Shown: positions 37,574 through 50,520, counted from the stretch's first letter. The stretch is DNA of 64,000 nt from Brettanomyces bruxellensis (GCF_011074885.1 NC_054690.1:1121001-1185000); one strand, 5' to 3'. Notes: generated from the sequence alone by a model not told the origin. Program-made: numbers and translations.

Positions 37574-38673
37574 TTTGTAATATATAACGTTAATAATATG
37601 ATTTTTTATTGATACTAATAGTAAGCTAATAATATTTTTGGATTACTGATACGAAATGGTTCTTACAGAAGAAACATCCATCTTTAAATACGAATCCCGA
37701 AAATGTGATCCGAGCGAAAAAAACTCATAGAGTACTAAATTGAGAAATTTATGCCAAGAAGAAATTCTTTCAGGCGGAAATGTCTCATAGGAAAGATGAA
37801 AAGTTCAAGCATGCCAATTTCTGGTATTGATAAGAAAAAAGAAACAATCCAATGAGCGAAATTAGCCCAGCAGATAAGGAGCAGAGACTTTAAAGAATGA
37901 CTGAGTGGATTTGTGGAAGGCTAAAGAATATATTAATAGAACACATTAGAAGCACTCAGAAAATCGCTATAGTCCTTTTTCAGGCAGAATTCACTCATTT
38001 AATTGTTAAAATAACCCAGTTGCATACTGCACTTATTAAATGTCAATCTTGAATATTCGAGGTATTTTTGCCAAATATAGGTGTCAGTGAAAGTCTTTTA
38101 ATTACAATTTTCCTTAGTCAGATTCGGCTTTACTAATGGTGATGCTAAATAGAGGAGGTACTTCCAGATTTCAAAATAATATTAAAAAATAACAGGGGCA
38201 GTCAGAGTTAAAGATGTTGGAATAATCAATTTAGATTAAAAGTTAAAGGCATAGATTGATTTCTTTTAGGTCGGCTAAGAAAAGTTTAGGTATTAGGTAA
38301 GAGTTTCATCGGGTGAAGACGATTTCAATAATTACAAAACCGGAAGGATGCAAACAACTGGGTGGATCTGTGTTGATTACATAAACATCCTTTTGTTAAG
38401 AGCAAGTTAATTTTGACCAGCTTGCACTAAGCAGCTGTGATTTGTGTACTTTTAATGCTGACAAAAACATGTATGATGAAAAAAGGAGAGGAGGAAATCA
38501 GACTTCTCAAAGATTTCTCAAAGCGGCAAAAACAAGGAGAAGACAAAAAAAATTATGAAGGGATCCTTAAAAAAAGTAGGACTGAAAATCTGTTTATTTT
38601 AGTTTGAAATCCTCTCTTTCTTCAGGTAACGTCCCAAAAATTTCAGAGTTTAAAAGCACAAAAAAACTCAAGT
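37574..38673. promoter_or_regulatory. Metallothionein upstream region
   Basis: 1.1 kb with no open frame of interest. It must include the metallothionein promoter (minus strand) and the upstream flank of the pseudogene. I could not find a convincing Ace1/Cup2-type copper element by eye. Confidence 0.4.
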
Positions 38674-40773
38674 ATGAATTTAAAATTCGAAGCTTTGTTG
38701 AATTACTTCAACTCCCTGTCGGTTGCCGAAAGTTCGGCACCAGGAACAGATATGCCACTGCCCAATGGTAACATTGAGCAGGTCTTCGATTGGAAGAAGA
38801 TTTCCAATCTTGAGGGAAATGCCGATGCAACCAGTACCGGGAACTTTCCCCAACTGAAGCCCTGGAAAAAGAGCTGTCTAATGTTGAAAGCATCAAGTCC
38901 AACAAAGCCATTCTGAGATTTAATCCGAAGAGATTCCACAACCACGAGTCTAAGTGATTGATGTTTCATCCATTTGTCATCGCAAGACCAAAATCTTTGG
39001 GGACCAAAGGCCGGGCTCCGTTATTGCCAAAGGACCTTCGTGACAATTCAAGTGTCACAATTGTGACCCCTGCCATCAACTATGCTGTAAAAGTGTTCGT
39101 TGGCATCAAAGTTTGCACTGATGAAAGCAGAGCCAGCATCAATTGGAAGGAAAAAATAGTGCAGGCTTTCTCAGTTTGCTGGAACACACAATTCGCACAA
39201 GTTCTTGGAGTCCTTGAACGAAGAGCCAGATGTATTGGAGAAGTTCGAGAAAGTTCTTCCAGAGACAGAGCACGGTTTTCCAGATGAGCCAGCCGGACAA
39301 CAGCAAAAGGATGCCAGTATTGAATTACTGTACGACAATTTTCTTTATTCACCAAAGATGAATGCGGACATGGACACGTCCAGCGAATCAGAATGCAACT
39401 ACTTCAACAACGAGGTCTTATCAGAGTCAGAGTCAAGGATTGAGGAGCTCTCATCAACTGTCTCAGAGCCAGAGATGGAGCCAAAGCCAGATGTGGAGTC
39501 AAAAATTGAGGCAGAGGCCGAACAAGAGATAGAACAAGAAGTCGAACAAGAGACAGAACAAGATCCAGAGCAAGAAGTTGAACAAGGCTAAGCGCTAGAG
39601 CCAGAGCAAAAACAACAGGAAGGCTCTCTCTTGGAAGAAACCACCCCAGTCCAATCAATATTGACCTGCATTCCAGAAAAAACCCGTTCAGAAAAAAACA
39701 AGAGCGAATCAGAGACTTTAGTCTGTCCAGAACCAGTGCCAGAATTAGTAGTGGACCAACAATGGTATCTACCACCGCGTGAAGATGTATACTCAGAGCT
39801 CTTTGGAAAAAACGAGCCAGAGGCAGTTATTAACGAGAGAGTTAGAATACTCGGACTTCACCTGGTGTTTATTTATAGAATGCAGCTCAGGATTTTCAAG
39901 AACATCAAATTCCGAGGCCATCCCGAGGATATAGATTCAACACCATTTCCAGCTTTGAGACACACTATTAATTCACTAAACATCCATAGCTTGAAGCACA
40001 TAGTGGCACCACCCGCCTGCATTGTACCATTTTTGCGCCGCCCAGCCAAAAATATTGACACGGAAACTTTCAACGAGTGGTTCAGTGACATTGGACCACT
40101 AATTACCGGAAAATTTCACGAGGGGCCAGAATACTGCCCATGGATTGACATTGACGAAAGAGAGGAAATGGGTAAAGCTTATCATTATGATCTTTTCCAG
40201 AAAGGAGTGCAGAAAGGTAGATTCATCCGTGATATGTTCAAGAGGCAGTCCTCGACTGGAAACCCATTTCAGAGGCTCAAGGCCAAGTACAAGAAGTTCC
40301 TCTGGGACTTCAAAGGGTTGCCCGTCACAGAGGATAGCAGTGACCAGTACATGGCCTATGTGGGACAGTTGCACAAGCTATTTTACCAAACGGGAATCAA
40401 CATGTTTATTGACGACAGTCTTGTTGATGAAGCGGTGAAGCAAAGATGGAATGCCAAACACAAGCACTGGTACCAAAGAAAGGCATCACACTGGAAAGCA
40501 AAGGCAGAGAGAAAGTACAAGGTGATAAGATTATTTAAAGAGGAACGTCTCTGGATCAAGAAGTGGAGGCAAAAGCAGATCGAGAGGTTGATCGAGGAAA
40601 ACAAGATGTCGAAATGGAAATACGCCGAGAGGGAGTTGAAGTACTCGAAGAAGCCTCACTAGAGTAGCAAAAAACGCAAACAAATTGGCAGACTGCGGGA
40701 AGCTGAGAGAGCAAACAGTTTCCATGATCTAGACAACTTGGAACTGAATAGGATAGTGAGAGGGTATTACTGA
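38674..40773 (+). pseudogene. Degenerate gene of unknown family, with stops and frameshifts
   Basis: Protein-like sequence runs through most of this stretch but is broken repeatedly. From ATG 38674 the frame is open to 38916; the coding sense shifts near 38840 to a frame ending 'FNPKRFHNHESK' at TGA 38957. At least one more shift occurs near 39190. The main frame then runs from about 39190 to TAA 39589, continues without shift to TAG 40660, and continues again to TGA 40773. The 39.2-39.6 kb part is acidic with Glu/Gln/Val repeats ('EQEVEQETEQDPEQEVEQ'). The 39.6-40.66 kb part (344 codons) is mixed and ends in a Lys/Trp/Arg-rich helix ('WYQRKASHWKAKAERKYKVI'). I recognise no domain. The pattern is best read as a decaying gene; a lineage-specific family is possible. 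Confidence 0.7.
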
Positions 40774-42857
40774 GAGCAAGGAGACATTTTGAATAGGGAT
40801 GGGGGAACCGGTCCTTAAAGGGAAGAAAGACAATGGTCATATCAACAAAATGGAAGCGATACTGGACTAGGCTTAAGAATGCGTAAGTAAACAAAAAGGA
40901 TAAACTTTACTCACAAGAATTCGATCTTTGATCTGAGCACGGCAAGCGACGGCGCTAGATTTATGGTTGCAGATTTAAAAAAAAATAGACAAAATAAAAA
41001 ATCAATAAAGTTTACAGCTATTAGTTTTGAAACCTGCCCTGAGTTTAACGTTCTGATGCCTACAGGACAACAGGCTCCAGTAACGGGATTGCTATCCCAG
41101 CTGGACCTTTGCTACTGTTCCTGTAAGATCAGTAGAACTTAAGAGTGACACCATCTCCAGAAAGATGTCTTAGCGGCTACAGGGTAGTTATACTATTACG
41201 GACAGCTGGAGGCAAATTAGAGTTGCAGCACTGAGCTCTATTGTAATATGCAAGGAGCAAAGATTGATGAAAAAGGCGTGAGTGGAAACTTGAGAACGCA
41301 GAGATGTATGAATTTTCCCGACCCACCATGAATCCGAACAATTGGCAAAACTTAACCTTGAAATTTTCACTAATAGCTTATCCGCAAGGATTGCTTGATA
41401 AGTATCTCAGCATCTGGGCTTATAGCCGGCTTTGTACTTACCGACCAATCAGAACATGGCCATACATGAACGAAATATAAACTGGTGCGAAATATTATTA
41501 AGGACAAGACTATCTGGACGCCCATTGCTAATATTATATAATGAATAATAACACAATAGTTCTTTTCAAGATGTATGATAAACTAAGTGTAGGTAGTGGC
41601 ATAAATTAAATGATGGGAGATATGTGGGATGTGAAATAAGGACAGATGGATGATAACATGTATGGATGATTTTAAATTAGTGCATATACACCGTGAAATA
41701 AAAAAGGACTGCATTTTTAAAATACTAATTTCAGTGAGTGTAGCGAGGTGCACTATATAGAATTCATAATATTTGAATATTCGAGGTAGAGCGATACTCT
41801 GAAAATTACAGAGTTTACGTACTTCCTTTCATCTTTTCGTCTACACACAACAACTATTTTAGAGATTGGAGTGCTGATTATTTTCATCCAAGCAGATGAG
41901 GTAATTGGATATATTTTCGCTATTATTTTTAGAGTGCATATGTGTTTTTGTGACATGTGGCCAGTGAATAAAATCAAACTTATACGATCCCCCTGAGAAG
42001 CAGTCGGTATCTTTTATAGAGGAGTCAACAATTCTCGTCTAAGTCTCCACCCTGTGAGCCTCGATTTTGGAAGAGTCAGCTGGGGGAAAAAAAAACCTTG
42101 CTCGCTTCAGCAGATTTTTTTCCCCAAAGGGAAGTCATATTCACCGCAGTCATAAAAAAGTTGACTTCGGACGCAAGGAGTGTGACTGCAGCCTCGCAGA
42201 AGTCGTGTTATCGCTCGAAACGGGAAATTGCTTCCTGCTTTTCCCCAGAATCAATGAAACGGGTGAGTAGATAACAAATATTTTTCACTTACACTCTAGA
42301 TTGATAAATATACTTTTTCAAGGGGATCCGGTACACAGAAAGTATAAAAAGAACGGTAATTCGTAACGTTAAATTGACAGACATTTTCCTGTCGAAGCAT
42401 TGTGCAGCTGTTCCTCTTTTTCAGTTCTTTCTGTTTGAAACTCCTGTGTAACCACTGCCAGATTATTTAAGCCGAATCAAGGACAGCAGGCGATCTGTTT
42501 AAGTTTCTTGTTTTTTACTAGATTCTGCCAGTGAGAAATTATCTAGCTCCGAACAGTAAGTGAATGCTATTTTTTTTTTAGGGCCACTGCAGTAAGAGGC
42601 AGATCCGAATTTCATATCTGAGAAAAAAATTAGGAATTTACTATTGTCCGGCAAGTTCCAACCAGATATCGCGATTGACTGGGGAAGGATTTCATTTATG
42701 ATCAAATACTCAGGCAGGTACTTAAAATATTGCTAATTTAAACTAAAACAGGTTCTAATTTCGTGAATTTAGATGGGTCATGCTTTACATAAGTATGCAG
42801 TGTCTCAAATATTTCAGCCACATTTACTAACCTGAGACCAAGTATCAATTGTGCCAG
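40774..42857. other. 2.1-kb gene-free region ending in the GCV2 promoter
   Basis: No convincing gene, RNA or repeat. Short open frames (for example 42067-42270) lack recognisable features. The last few hundred bases are presumably the GCV2 promoter. I looked for LTR-like ends and tRNA boxes and saw none. Confidence 0.4.
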
Positions 42858-45800
42858 ATGTTAAGAATTATTCAGAGTACAGCCAGATCTGCGGCTAGCA
42901 GACAATTGCTAAGATCCACAGCCACGTGTTCTTCTAGAAGCATTCTTTTAAGAACTAGTGGTGCGAAATTTTCAACATCAATACCAAGAGGTGGTGAGAC
43001 GGCCAATATTTCAACTGCAGATTACGATGCTTCATGCTTTTCAAGCAAGGTTGGCTTGAAAGATCTAGATTCGTTCCCAAGAAGACATCTTGGATCAAAT
43101 CCTAGTCAGGTGGAGAAGATGTTGAAGGTGGTTGGATCTCCAGATATCGAAACTTTCATCTCTAAAGCTATTCCAAAGAATGTTCTTGTGAAAAGAAGTC
43201 TTGATATAGAGCCAAAAGGGGGACTTTCTGAAAGTGCAATGCTTAAGAGACTGAAGAAGATTGCTTCCAAAAACAAAGTGCTCCGTTCATACATCGGAAA
43301 AGGATATTATGGAACACACATGCCAGCAGTGATTCAAAGAAACATGATGGAGAACCCGGCATGGTACACTTCGTACACACCATACCAGGCAGAGGTTTCC
43401 CAGGGTCGTCTTGAGGCCCTTTTGAACTTTCAGACGATGATATGCGATCTTACGGGTCTTCCTATTGCAAACTCGTCCTTGCTTGATGAAGGTACAGCAG
43501 CCGCTGAGGCCATGATTATGAGTTATCATCAGTTCCATGGCAGAAAAGATACATTCATCATCGATAAGAATATTCATGAACAGACGCTTGCAGTAATCCG
43601 CTCCAGAGCTAATACGCTTGGAATAAAGCTAGTGCTAACGGACTTACTCTCATCAGAAGGTATTGAGGTTGTGGAAAAGGGTGGAAAAAACGTTTGTGGT
43701 GTGCTTGTTTCGTATCCAGGGGATGATGGCAGTATTCCATCGTTGAAATCGCTCAACAGGATTTCAGACACAATTCATAAAACCAAAGGTTTGTTTGTTG
43801 TTGATGCAGACATCCTTGCATTGACACTTCTCAAGGCACCAGCAACTTTTGGAGCAGATATTGCTCTAGGTTCTGCCCAAAGATTTGGTGTTCCGATGGG
43901 CTTTGGTGGTCCGTATGCTGCATTTTTGGCCGTTAAAGATTCGTTAAAAAGAAAGATGCCGGGAAGATTGGTCGGTGTCTCTAAAGATAGACTCGGCAAT
44001 CCGGCTTTGAGACTTGCTCTTCAAACCAGAGAGCAGCATATCAGAAGAGAGAAGGCCACCTCTAACATCTGCACTGCCCAGGCACTTTTGGCCAACGTTG
44101 CATCTTCTTATGCCGTGTATCATGGTCCAGAAGGCTTGAAAAGCATTGCTGCTCGAGTTTACGGCCTAACGGCAGTTCTCGCCGACCGAATCAGGCAGAA
44201 AACGGGTCACAAGATCTTGAACGGCTCGGCAGCCTTCTTTGACACTTTGCGAGTCGAACTTTCGGGCGAGACGGCCACCCAGTTCATGGATAGGGCTGTG
44301 AAGGACTTTGGAATCAACGTTTTTAAAGTTGACGACAAGACTATTCAGCTGTCTTTGGACGAGACAGTCACGCAGAAGGATTTGGAAGATTTGGTGGAGC
44401 TTTTCACTGGAGAAAAGACCGATCTTTCATCCATCGACAGCCTACCAACAATTTCGAGAGAGTTGCTAAGAGATGACGAAATCTTGACAAACCCAGTCTT
44501 TCACAAGCATCATTCAGAGACGGCAATGCTGAGATACCTATACTCCCTTTCTGAAAAGGACATTGCTCTCACCACGTCGATGATCAGTTTGGGATCCTGC
44601 ACTATGAAACTTAACGGAACCATCGAGATGATGCCAATCACGTGGCCAGAATTTTCTTCCTTGCACCCGTTTGTTCCCCGGGACCAGGCTCAGGGATACA
44701 TGCAGTTGATTTCTGAGCTTGAGCACGATCTTGAGCAGATTACCGGCTTCAGCAAGACAACCTTGATGCCAAATTCTGGAGCCCAAGGTGAGTACACGGG
44801 TCTTTCTGTGATCCGTGCATACCACCACTCCAGAAACGACCCCAAGAGAAACGTCGTTTTGATTCCTGTCAGTGCCCATGGTACGAACCCAGCATCTGCC
44901 GCTATGGCTGGTTTCAAGGTTGTTCCGGTCAAATGCCTTGAGAACGGAAGTTTGAATATGGAAGATATGGAGAAGCAGGCACACAAGCATGCGGACAACC
45001 TTGCGGCCTTCATGATCACGTACCCAACGACATTCGGACTCTTTGAGCCTGGAATCAGGACTGCAATCGACATTGTCCACAAATACGGGGGTCTCGTGTA
45101 CATGGATGGTGCAAACATGAATGCCCAAGTTGGTCTAACGTCGCCATCCGATTTGGGTGCCGATCTCTGTCACTTGAACCTCCACAAGACTTTCTGCATA
45201 CCACACGGAGGTGGTGGACCTGGTGTTGGACCAATATGTGTTTCAGAGAAGTTGGCACCATTTCTACCAAAGCATCCCTTGGCAGAGACCTCTAACCATA
45301 GTGTAAAGACTGCCATTCAGCCGGTGGCATCTGCTCCATTTGGCTCTGCTTCCATCTTGCCAATCTCGTACGCGTACATCAAGATGATGGGTGGAAACAA
45401 CATTCCGTACTCGTCCGTCATGGCCATCCTGAACGCCAACTATATGCTTTACAGGCTCAAGGATGCGTACAAGATCATGTTTATTGGAGGCTCCAAGGAC
45501 TGCGACTTCCACTACAGTGGTCACGAGTTCATCATCGACTTGAGACCTTTCAAGAAAGTGCACATCGAGGCTTTGGACGTCGCCAAAAGACTACAGGATT
45601 ACGGCTTTCACGCACCAACTATGGCCTTCCCTATTGCAGACACTTTGATGGTGGAACCAACCGAATCGGAGAATAAGGAGGAGTTGGACCGGTTTGTGGA
45701 TGCAATGCTTGGCATTAGAGAGGAGATCCGGGCAGTGGAAGAGGGAAAGTCGGAGGGACTAGTTTTGAAGAATTCACCTCACCCAATAGAGGATCTGCTA

Positions 45801-45971
45801 CAGGATGATTCCGTTTGGGGAAAGCGTGGATACACCAGGGAGCAGGCTGCCTACCCGTTGCCATACTTGAAGAACTTCAAGACATGGCCTACAGTTGCTA
45901 GAATTGATGATGTCTACGGTGACACTCATCTTCTGTGCACGTGTCCTCCGGTGTCGTCTTATGAGGAGTGA
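42858..45971 (+). CDS. GCV2: Glycine decarboxylase P subunit
   Basis: 1037 residues from the ATG at 42858 (the open frame begins nine bases earlier at TTG). The first ~45 residues are a typical Arg/Ser presequence. The whole two-domain P protein is present, including '[17 protein letters not shown]', '[20 protein letters not shown]', '[20 protein letters not shown]' and '[19 protein letters not shown]'. The PLP lysine is in '[18 protein letters not shown]', about Lys777. It decarboxylates glycine and passes the aminomethyl group to H protein (Gcv3) in the mitochondrial matrix. Length matches yeast Gcv2 (1034). In S. cerevisiae GCV2 (YMR189W) is in the same segment as MRPL24 and RPL36A. Confidence 0.98.
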   Translation: MLRIIQSTARSAASRQLLRSTATCSSRSILLRTSGAKFSTSIPRGGETANISTADYDASCFSSKVGLKDLDSFPRRHLGSNPSQVEKMLKVVGSPDIETFISKAIPKNVLVKRSLDIEPKGGLSESAMLKRLKKIASKNKVLRSYIGKGYYGTHMPAVIQRNMMENPAWYTSYTPYQAEVSQGRLEALLNFQTMICDLTGLPIANSSLLDEGTAAAEAMIMSYHQFHGRKDTFIIDKNIHEQTLAVIRSRANTLGIKLVLTDLLSSEGIEVVEKGGKNVCGVLVSYPGDDGSIPSLKSLNRISDTIHKTKGLFVVDADILALTLLKAPATFGADIALGSAQRFGVPMGFGGPYAAFLAVKDSLKRKMPGRLVGVSKDRLGNPALRLALQTREQHIRREKATSNICTAQALLANVASSYAVYHGPEGLKSIAARVYGLTAVLADRIRQKTGHKILNGSAAFFDTLRVELSGETATQFMDRAVKDFGINVFKVDDKTIQLSLDETVTQKDLEDLVELFTGEKTDLSSIDSLPTISRELLRDDEILTNPVFHKHHSETAMLRYLYSLSEKDIALTTSMISLGSCTMKLNGTIEMMPITWPEFSSLHPFVPRDQAQGYMQLISELEHDLEQITGFSKTTLMPNSGAQGEYTGLSVIRAYHHSRNDPKRNVVLIPVSAHGTNPASAAMAGFKVVPVKCLENGSLNMEDMEKQAHKHADNLAAFMITYPTTFGLFEPGIRTAIDIVHKYGGLVYMDGANMNAQVGLTSPSDLGADLCHLNLHKTFCIPHGGGGPGVGPICVSEKLAPFLPKHPLAETSNHSVKTAIQPVASAPFGSASILPISYAYIKMMGGNNIPYSSVMAILNANYMLYRLKDAYKIMFIGGSKDCDFHYSGHEFIIDLRPFKKVHIEALDVAKRLQDYGFHAPTMAFPIADTLMVEPTESENKEELDRFVDAMLGIREEIRAVEEGKSEGLVLKNSPHPIEDLLQDDSVWGKRGYTREQAAYPLPYLKNFKTWPTVARIDDVYGDTHLLCTCPPVSSYEE

Positions 45972-46413
45972 GTGAGACACTAGTTGGAGCAAGAAGGTAA
46001 ATAAACGAATATAATATTTTTAGATAAAGTAATAAGTGATGAGAAGAAATGAGAAGTAAGAAGTAATGTGCAGAAATGAGGAGTAAAGAGATGTAATGTG
46101 AGATAATGTGAAGAAATGAGAAGTAATGAGAAATAATGAAGAGTAACAAGGAGTAATGTGAAGTAATAACAAGAAATGAGATGTAAGGAGAAGTGATACA
46201 AGAGTTACTACAAAATAACCGAATAACTACATACACACCCGCTGGAGTACCTCAAACACATAGTACGTTTAGTAACGATGAAAATCTTAATAAATAAATA
46301 AATAAGTTTCTGGCGAAGCGAGTATTTCTGGTTATAATTCTTTTACCGCAGAGTCTGGCGTGTGAATAAGCTATGACAGACCTGCTTGCTGTTTTAAGGC
46401 ACTGCATAGATGC
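45972..46413. other. Convergent intergenic region with purine-rich repeat
   Basis: Between the GCV2 and 49-kDa subunit stop codons. Most of it is the degenerate repeat at 46026-46200, followed by a TAAA microsatellite near 46290. Confidence 0.5.
46026..46200 (+). repeat. Degenerate purine-rich repeat (AAGTAATGAGAA type)
   Basis: Imperfect units of about 9-11 bp such as GAAGTAATGTG, GAAATGAGAAGTAATG and AGAGTAACAAGGAGTAATG follow each other for 175 bp. It probably reflects an old microsatellite. Confidence 0.8.
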
Positions 46414-47943
46414 TCAACGGTCAACTTCACCAAACACCAAATCCATAGTACCGATTATGGCAACAGCATCCGGAAGCAAGTAGCCTCTGGCAATATGATC
46501 AAATGCACCCAAGTTGGCGAAACCAGGAGTCCTGATCTTGCACTTATAAGGTCTCTCAGAGCCATCACTGATCACATAGACACCCATCTCACCCTTCGGA
46601 GCTTCAATTGCAGTGTAAGTTTCTCCCGGAGGAACCTGGTAACCCTTTGTGAACAACAAGAAGTGGTGGATCAAGGCCTCCATATTGTTCTTCATCAACT
46701 CCCTAGGAGGTGGTGAAATCTTGAAGTCCTCAACCTTGACCGGTCCTGCAGGCATCTCGTTTATACACTGCTCGATGATTCTAAGCGACTCCCGGAACTC
46801 CACCATCCTGATCAAGTATCTGTCGTAACAGTCTCCCTTGGTTCCCACAGCTATATCAAAATTCATGCGGTCGTATGCATCGTATGGCTGTGCTTTCCTG
46901 ATATCGTATGGAATACCAGATCCTCTAAGCATAACTCCGGATAATCCATATGCCAGAGCGTCCTCTGCAGAAAGAACGCCGATGTCCACAGTTCTCTGCT
47001 TCCAAATACGGTTATCCGTGAGCAATTCCTCCGTCTCATCTAACCTATCTCCAAACTGAGTCGCCCACATGTAGATATCGTCCAAGAGACCAATTGGCAG
47101 GTCCTTGGCAACACCACCAGGTCTGACGTAGGCCGAGTGCATCCTTGCACCGCTGACACGCTCGTAGAACTCCATCAACTTCTCACGCTCCTCGAAACCC
47201 CACAAGAAGGGGGTCAAGGCACCAACATCCATCGCATGCGACAAAATCGACATCAAGTGGTTCAAAATACGCGTTATCTCTCCGAAAAGCGTACGGATGT
47301 ACTTGCCCCTGATGGGCACCTCGATGTTGAGCAACTTCTCGACGGCCAAACTGAACACCTCCTCGTTTGTCATCATGGAACAGTAATCCAAACGGTCAAA
47401 GTATGGGAGTGCCTGCATATAAGTTCTAGACTCAATAAGCTTTTCCGTTCCTCTGTGCAACAAACCAACATGGGGATCTGCTCTCACGATTTCCTCACCA
47501 TGAAGCTCCAAGATCATTCTCAACACTCCGTGGGCAGCTGGATGCTGTGGGCCGAAGTTCAACGTGAAATGTCTAATTTTCTTCTTTCTCACTGAGTATT
47601 CCGGGGAGTCGGCATTGTACAAATTCCACGTGTCCAACTTTGCCGCGCTGTCTATGAACTGCGAGTAGTTGCCCATTGCAGAGTTCACTTCAACGTCAAT
47701 TTTAGGAGAAAATGCTCCATTGGCCTCGCTTGGGTCTGGAAGCTCATCGTAGAAATTTCCTCTTTTCTTGATCACGTAAAAATCGTTATCGTCACTCTTC
47801 TGCTCAATATGGTGAAGATGTGTTCCCGGTGGCGCCTGCTCCTGAAAAGCATGCCTCGTAGTCGATAATGCCCTGTATGATTGCCTGCCTATGTGGGAGC
47901 TCAGTCTGGAGAGTGAGGGCTTGCATTTAAGTATGGACAACAT
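46414..47943 (-). CDS. Complex I 49-kDa subunit (NDUFS2/NUCM)
   Basis: 509 residues. A ~40-residue presequence ('[20 protein letters not shown]') and a linker precede the strongly conserved core: '[20 protein letters not shown]', '[20 protein letters not shown]', '[15 protein letters not shown]' and '[19 protein letters not shown]'; the C-terminus ends in VFGEVDR, as in all NDUFS2 proteins. This subunit forms the quinone-binding pocket with PSST; the His and Tyr that contact quinone ('GPQHPAAHG', 'YFDRLDY') are present. Nuclear, imported into mitochondria. Its presence with the NDUFS6 subunit at 1.5 kb marks a complex I-positive yeast. Confidence 0.98.
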   Translation of the reverse strand: MLSILKCKPSLSRLSSHIGRQSYRALSTTRHAFQEQAPPGTHLHHIEQKSDDNDFYVIKKRGNFYDELPDPSEANGAFSPKIDVEVNSAMGNYSQFIDSAAKLDTWNLYNADSPEYSVRKKKIRHFTLNFGPQHPAAHGVLRMILELHGEEIVRADPHVGLLHRGTEKLIESRTYMQALPYFDRLDYCSMMTNEEVFSLAVEKLLNIEVPIRGKYIRTLFGEITRILNHLMSILSHAMDVGALTPFLWGFEEREKLMEFYERVSGARMHSAYVRPGGVAKDLPIGLLDDIYMWATQFGDRLDETEELLTDNRIWKQRTVDIGVLSAEDALAYGLSGVMLRGSGIPYDIRKAQPYDAYDRMNFDIAVGTKGDCYDRYLIRMVEFRESLRIIEQCINEMPAGPVKVEDFKISPPPRELMKNNMEALIHHFLLFTKGYQVPPGETYTAIEAPKGEMGVYVISDGSERPYKCKIRTPGFANLGAFDHIARGYLLPDAVAIIGTMDLVFGEVDR

Positions 47944-49731
47944 GGTATAGTAATCAATTCACCAAAACAATATCCAATGTGTCAAATTTTCAAGACAATA
48001 TCTAATGTATCAAATTTCCAGATGATGGCCAAATGTAATAAAATGCCTGTTCCTTCAATAACTTGTTTTCTGCCTCACCTGATCGTATGTTAAAGATGCA
48101 GTAGAATAAATGATATCAGTTGCTATCCGAACGATATTTGAATGTAATTAAATTATCACGAAATCTAGTTTCTGTTATGCAAGCACGTCCAACTTCACAA
48201 ATAGGGCGACTTGATAATGCAGATTGTTCCGAACGGGAAATTGTGGTAATTTAAATTTGAATCGTAGAGGAGTTTTTTGATATCGTGCTGTATGTGTTTA
48301 CTACGCTCGCTTAAGAAAATTAACTTGAGGCAATTGGCTATTTCCGATTTTTTGATTTTTCAACTTTTTTTCTCTGCTTTTGAATGCGGTATTATTCCCC
48401 AGTTTTATTTTTATTTTTGGTCAGCCAACACCAGGACGAATAATTCAAATACTCGGAGATAATTTTTTCTTCACAGGAAATCCCAGATTCCCACAAGCAA
48501 TTGGGTTAAAGGAGTATATATTTTTATGTTAACGGTATTGATACCAACAGATATTCAAACGTATGTTATTTAGCGTGTGCTTGAAAGTAAATATGGAACA
48601 TGCTTTTTATGTTTAATTCTTGGAATTATGCAATTAAAACTTGTATATGGGTACAGGCACTATTTCTTGACAATGTTTTTTCACGAGAAAAAAATAGAGG
48701 TTCAATATTTTTACTCGTACACAATCCCTAAAAAATTGAATCTGCGAAAAGAAAATAAATTCGCAAGAAGTTTATCAACAAAGCAAAACATAATGAGAAT
48801 GGGACATCTTTTATCAGAAACTGGTATTGTGCTTCTGTTGAGTGGTCTTAAATGTTTTAGAAACGCAACTGCAACGGTGACGTAAAGCTTAAATGCTGGA
48901 AAGTATGCATTTTTACATGAAAACTTCGAGAAAATCAAACATGGTAAGCTTTTAACAGCAAAATAATGACTTTAGAGTGTTAAGGTTAGTGTTACCAGAT
49001 TTATATAGTGTTTCGATATTTATTATAGTATATAATAAAGAGTATGTATAAATGATAGACAAAAGGGAATATCTTCACTTTATATAGACGTAGTTCTCGT
49101 ATTGATCAGATGATATAACAATACCATCTTCACTTACTTGAACTCCATTGTTCGAGAGCTACATTGTTTTGACATAGAGTATTTGTATATGTTAAATCAC
49201 CAAGTTTGGAGCCTGTGTTAACAAGTATTGATAATTTGCTTTTTTACCATTGAGAATATGAAGTGATTGGAAAGGAAGTACATCCGTACACACACTTACG
49301 GCGACTCGTAACAACAACTCAAGGAGATGCTACCTGAATGACAAACTCTCAAAAAGTGAGGAACAATGAAGAGAAATAATCTGATTGCATATATATGAGT
49401 ATCAGAACAATGGTGAACCACGTAATTAATTGGCTTCTAACCGAATACATCATCTCATGTCCTTCTTGCCTTCCAATGCGAAGCTCAATAAAGCTTTTTT
49501 TCTTAATTCATTTTTGATCACTTATTTCCTTCGATGCGATTCCACGGCAGATGCGAAAATAAGCTTTTTTTTTTTAGACCCGACCTTAATTCCCCGATCG
49601 CATATAAATAGCCACGTTTTTCCTCCCATAAATCGGATTCCTCTGTGGCAAAAAAGATATCAAAAAGCATCTATTAGACACTCAAATAATTAATTTTTTT
49701 AAAGCTAGAATCAGCAACAAAAGAAAAAAAA
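47944..49731. promoter_or_regulatory. 1.8-kb divergent region, complex I 49-kDa / MIX17
   Basis: No gene supported; open frames at 48277-48462 and 48577-48885 have no recognisable features. The right end has T-rich tracts (49565-49576) and an A-rich leader immediately before the MIX17 ATG. It is unusually long for a promoter pair. Confidence 0.45.
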
Positions 49732-50295
49732 ATGGCAAGAAGATCATCTAGAAGACCAGCATTTTCCAGATCAAGTAGATCATCGTTTGGAAGTGGGAGA
49801 GCAGCTTCCAGAACTTCAACTAGATCGGCATCGACTATGGCCATGCCATCAGCATCGAGATTTGGATCTTCTACTTCCTCATCATCCGCTTCACACCCAT
49901 ACCACGGGCCAAACTATGCAGCAAAGCCCGTTGTTCAGTCATCCGCTCCGCAGAGCCCAGGCCTATTTGGACAAATGGCAAGTACTGCTGCCGGTGTTGC
50001 AGTTGGTTCTGCCGTTGGCCACACTATTGGTGCGGGAATAACGGGTCTGTTTGGAGGAAGATCCCAGGAGCAGCCTGCACAGCCTGCACAGCAGTCCAAC
50101 GAGACTCTTGCCACAACTGGAACCGAGACAAACTCCGCATTCCAAAACGAGACTGAGTCCAGTCCGTGTGCTGCCGATGCCAAAAACTTGGCCAGATGCT
50201 TAGAGGATGCAAATGGCGATTATCACGCATGCGACTACTACTTGCAGATGCTAACATCGTGCAAGGCTGCCGCAAAACAGTACACCTCGAACTAG
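49732..50295 (+). CDS. MIX17: Twin CX9C (CHCH) mitochondrial protein Mix17 / CHCHD2-10 type
   Basis: 187 residues. Arg/Ser-rich N-terminus (about 1-50), Pro/Ala linker, a Gly/Ala-rich hydrophobic segment 'AAGVAVGSAVGHTIGAGITG' (about 86-105), and a C-terminal CHCH domain with C146-x9-C156 and C167-x9-C177. This is the layout of CHCHD2/CHCHD10 and yeast Mix17, imported into the intermembrane space by Mia40 oxidative folding. It is involved in respiration and inner-membrane organisation. The A-rich stretch just before ATG 49732 is a typical yeast leader. Confidence 0.93.
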   Translation: MARRSSRRPAFSRSSRSSFGSGRAASRTSTRSASTMAMPSASRFGSSTSSSSASHPYHGPNYAAKPVVQSSAPQSPGLFGQMASTAAGVAVGSAVGHTIGAGITGLFGGRSQEQPAQPAQQSNETLATTGTETNSAFQNETESSPCAADAKNLARCLEDANGDYHACDYYLQMLTSCKAAAKQYTSN

Positions 50296-50520
50296 ATGGA
50301 TGGTTGAGGCTAGCTCTGCTGTATTAGAGGTGGCGAAGATGATGAAAAAATTAGAGTGAGGGGGTAGCAACAGCGAAGAAAAAGCACGAATGAGGTGAAA
50401 TGAGGCATAAGCAGCGTGATGAGTGACGAGCGACGTCTTTATATTATACCATATTATTCTATTCTAAACCTATATATAAGTAAGACACATATTTAATCTA
50501 ACAAGTAAGTACCGATGTGC

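Noticed and set aside
39589..40662. Stop-codon readthrough or reassignment to explain TAA/TAG inside the 39-40.8 kb frame
   Set aside because: The same locus also has frameshifts, and other genes in the window end normally at TAA, TAG and TGA; decay is simpler.
41030..41180. LTR or transposon fragment
   Set aside because: No TG...CA ends, target-site duplication or coding remnant could be seen.
44538..45128. 196-codon ORF opposite GCV2
   Set aside because: Antisense shadow of a strongly conserved coding region.
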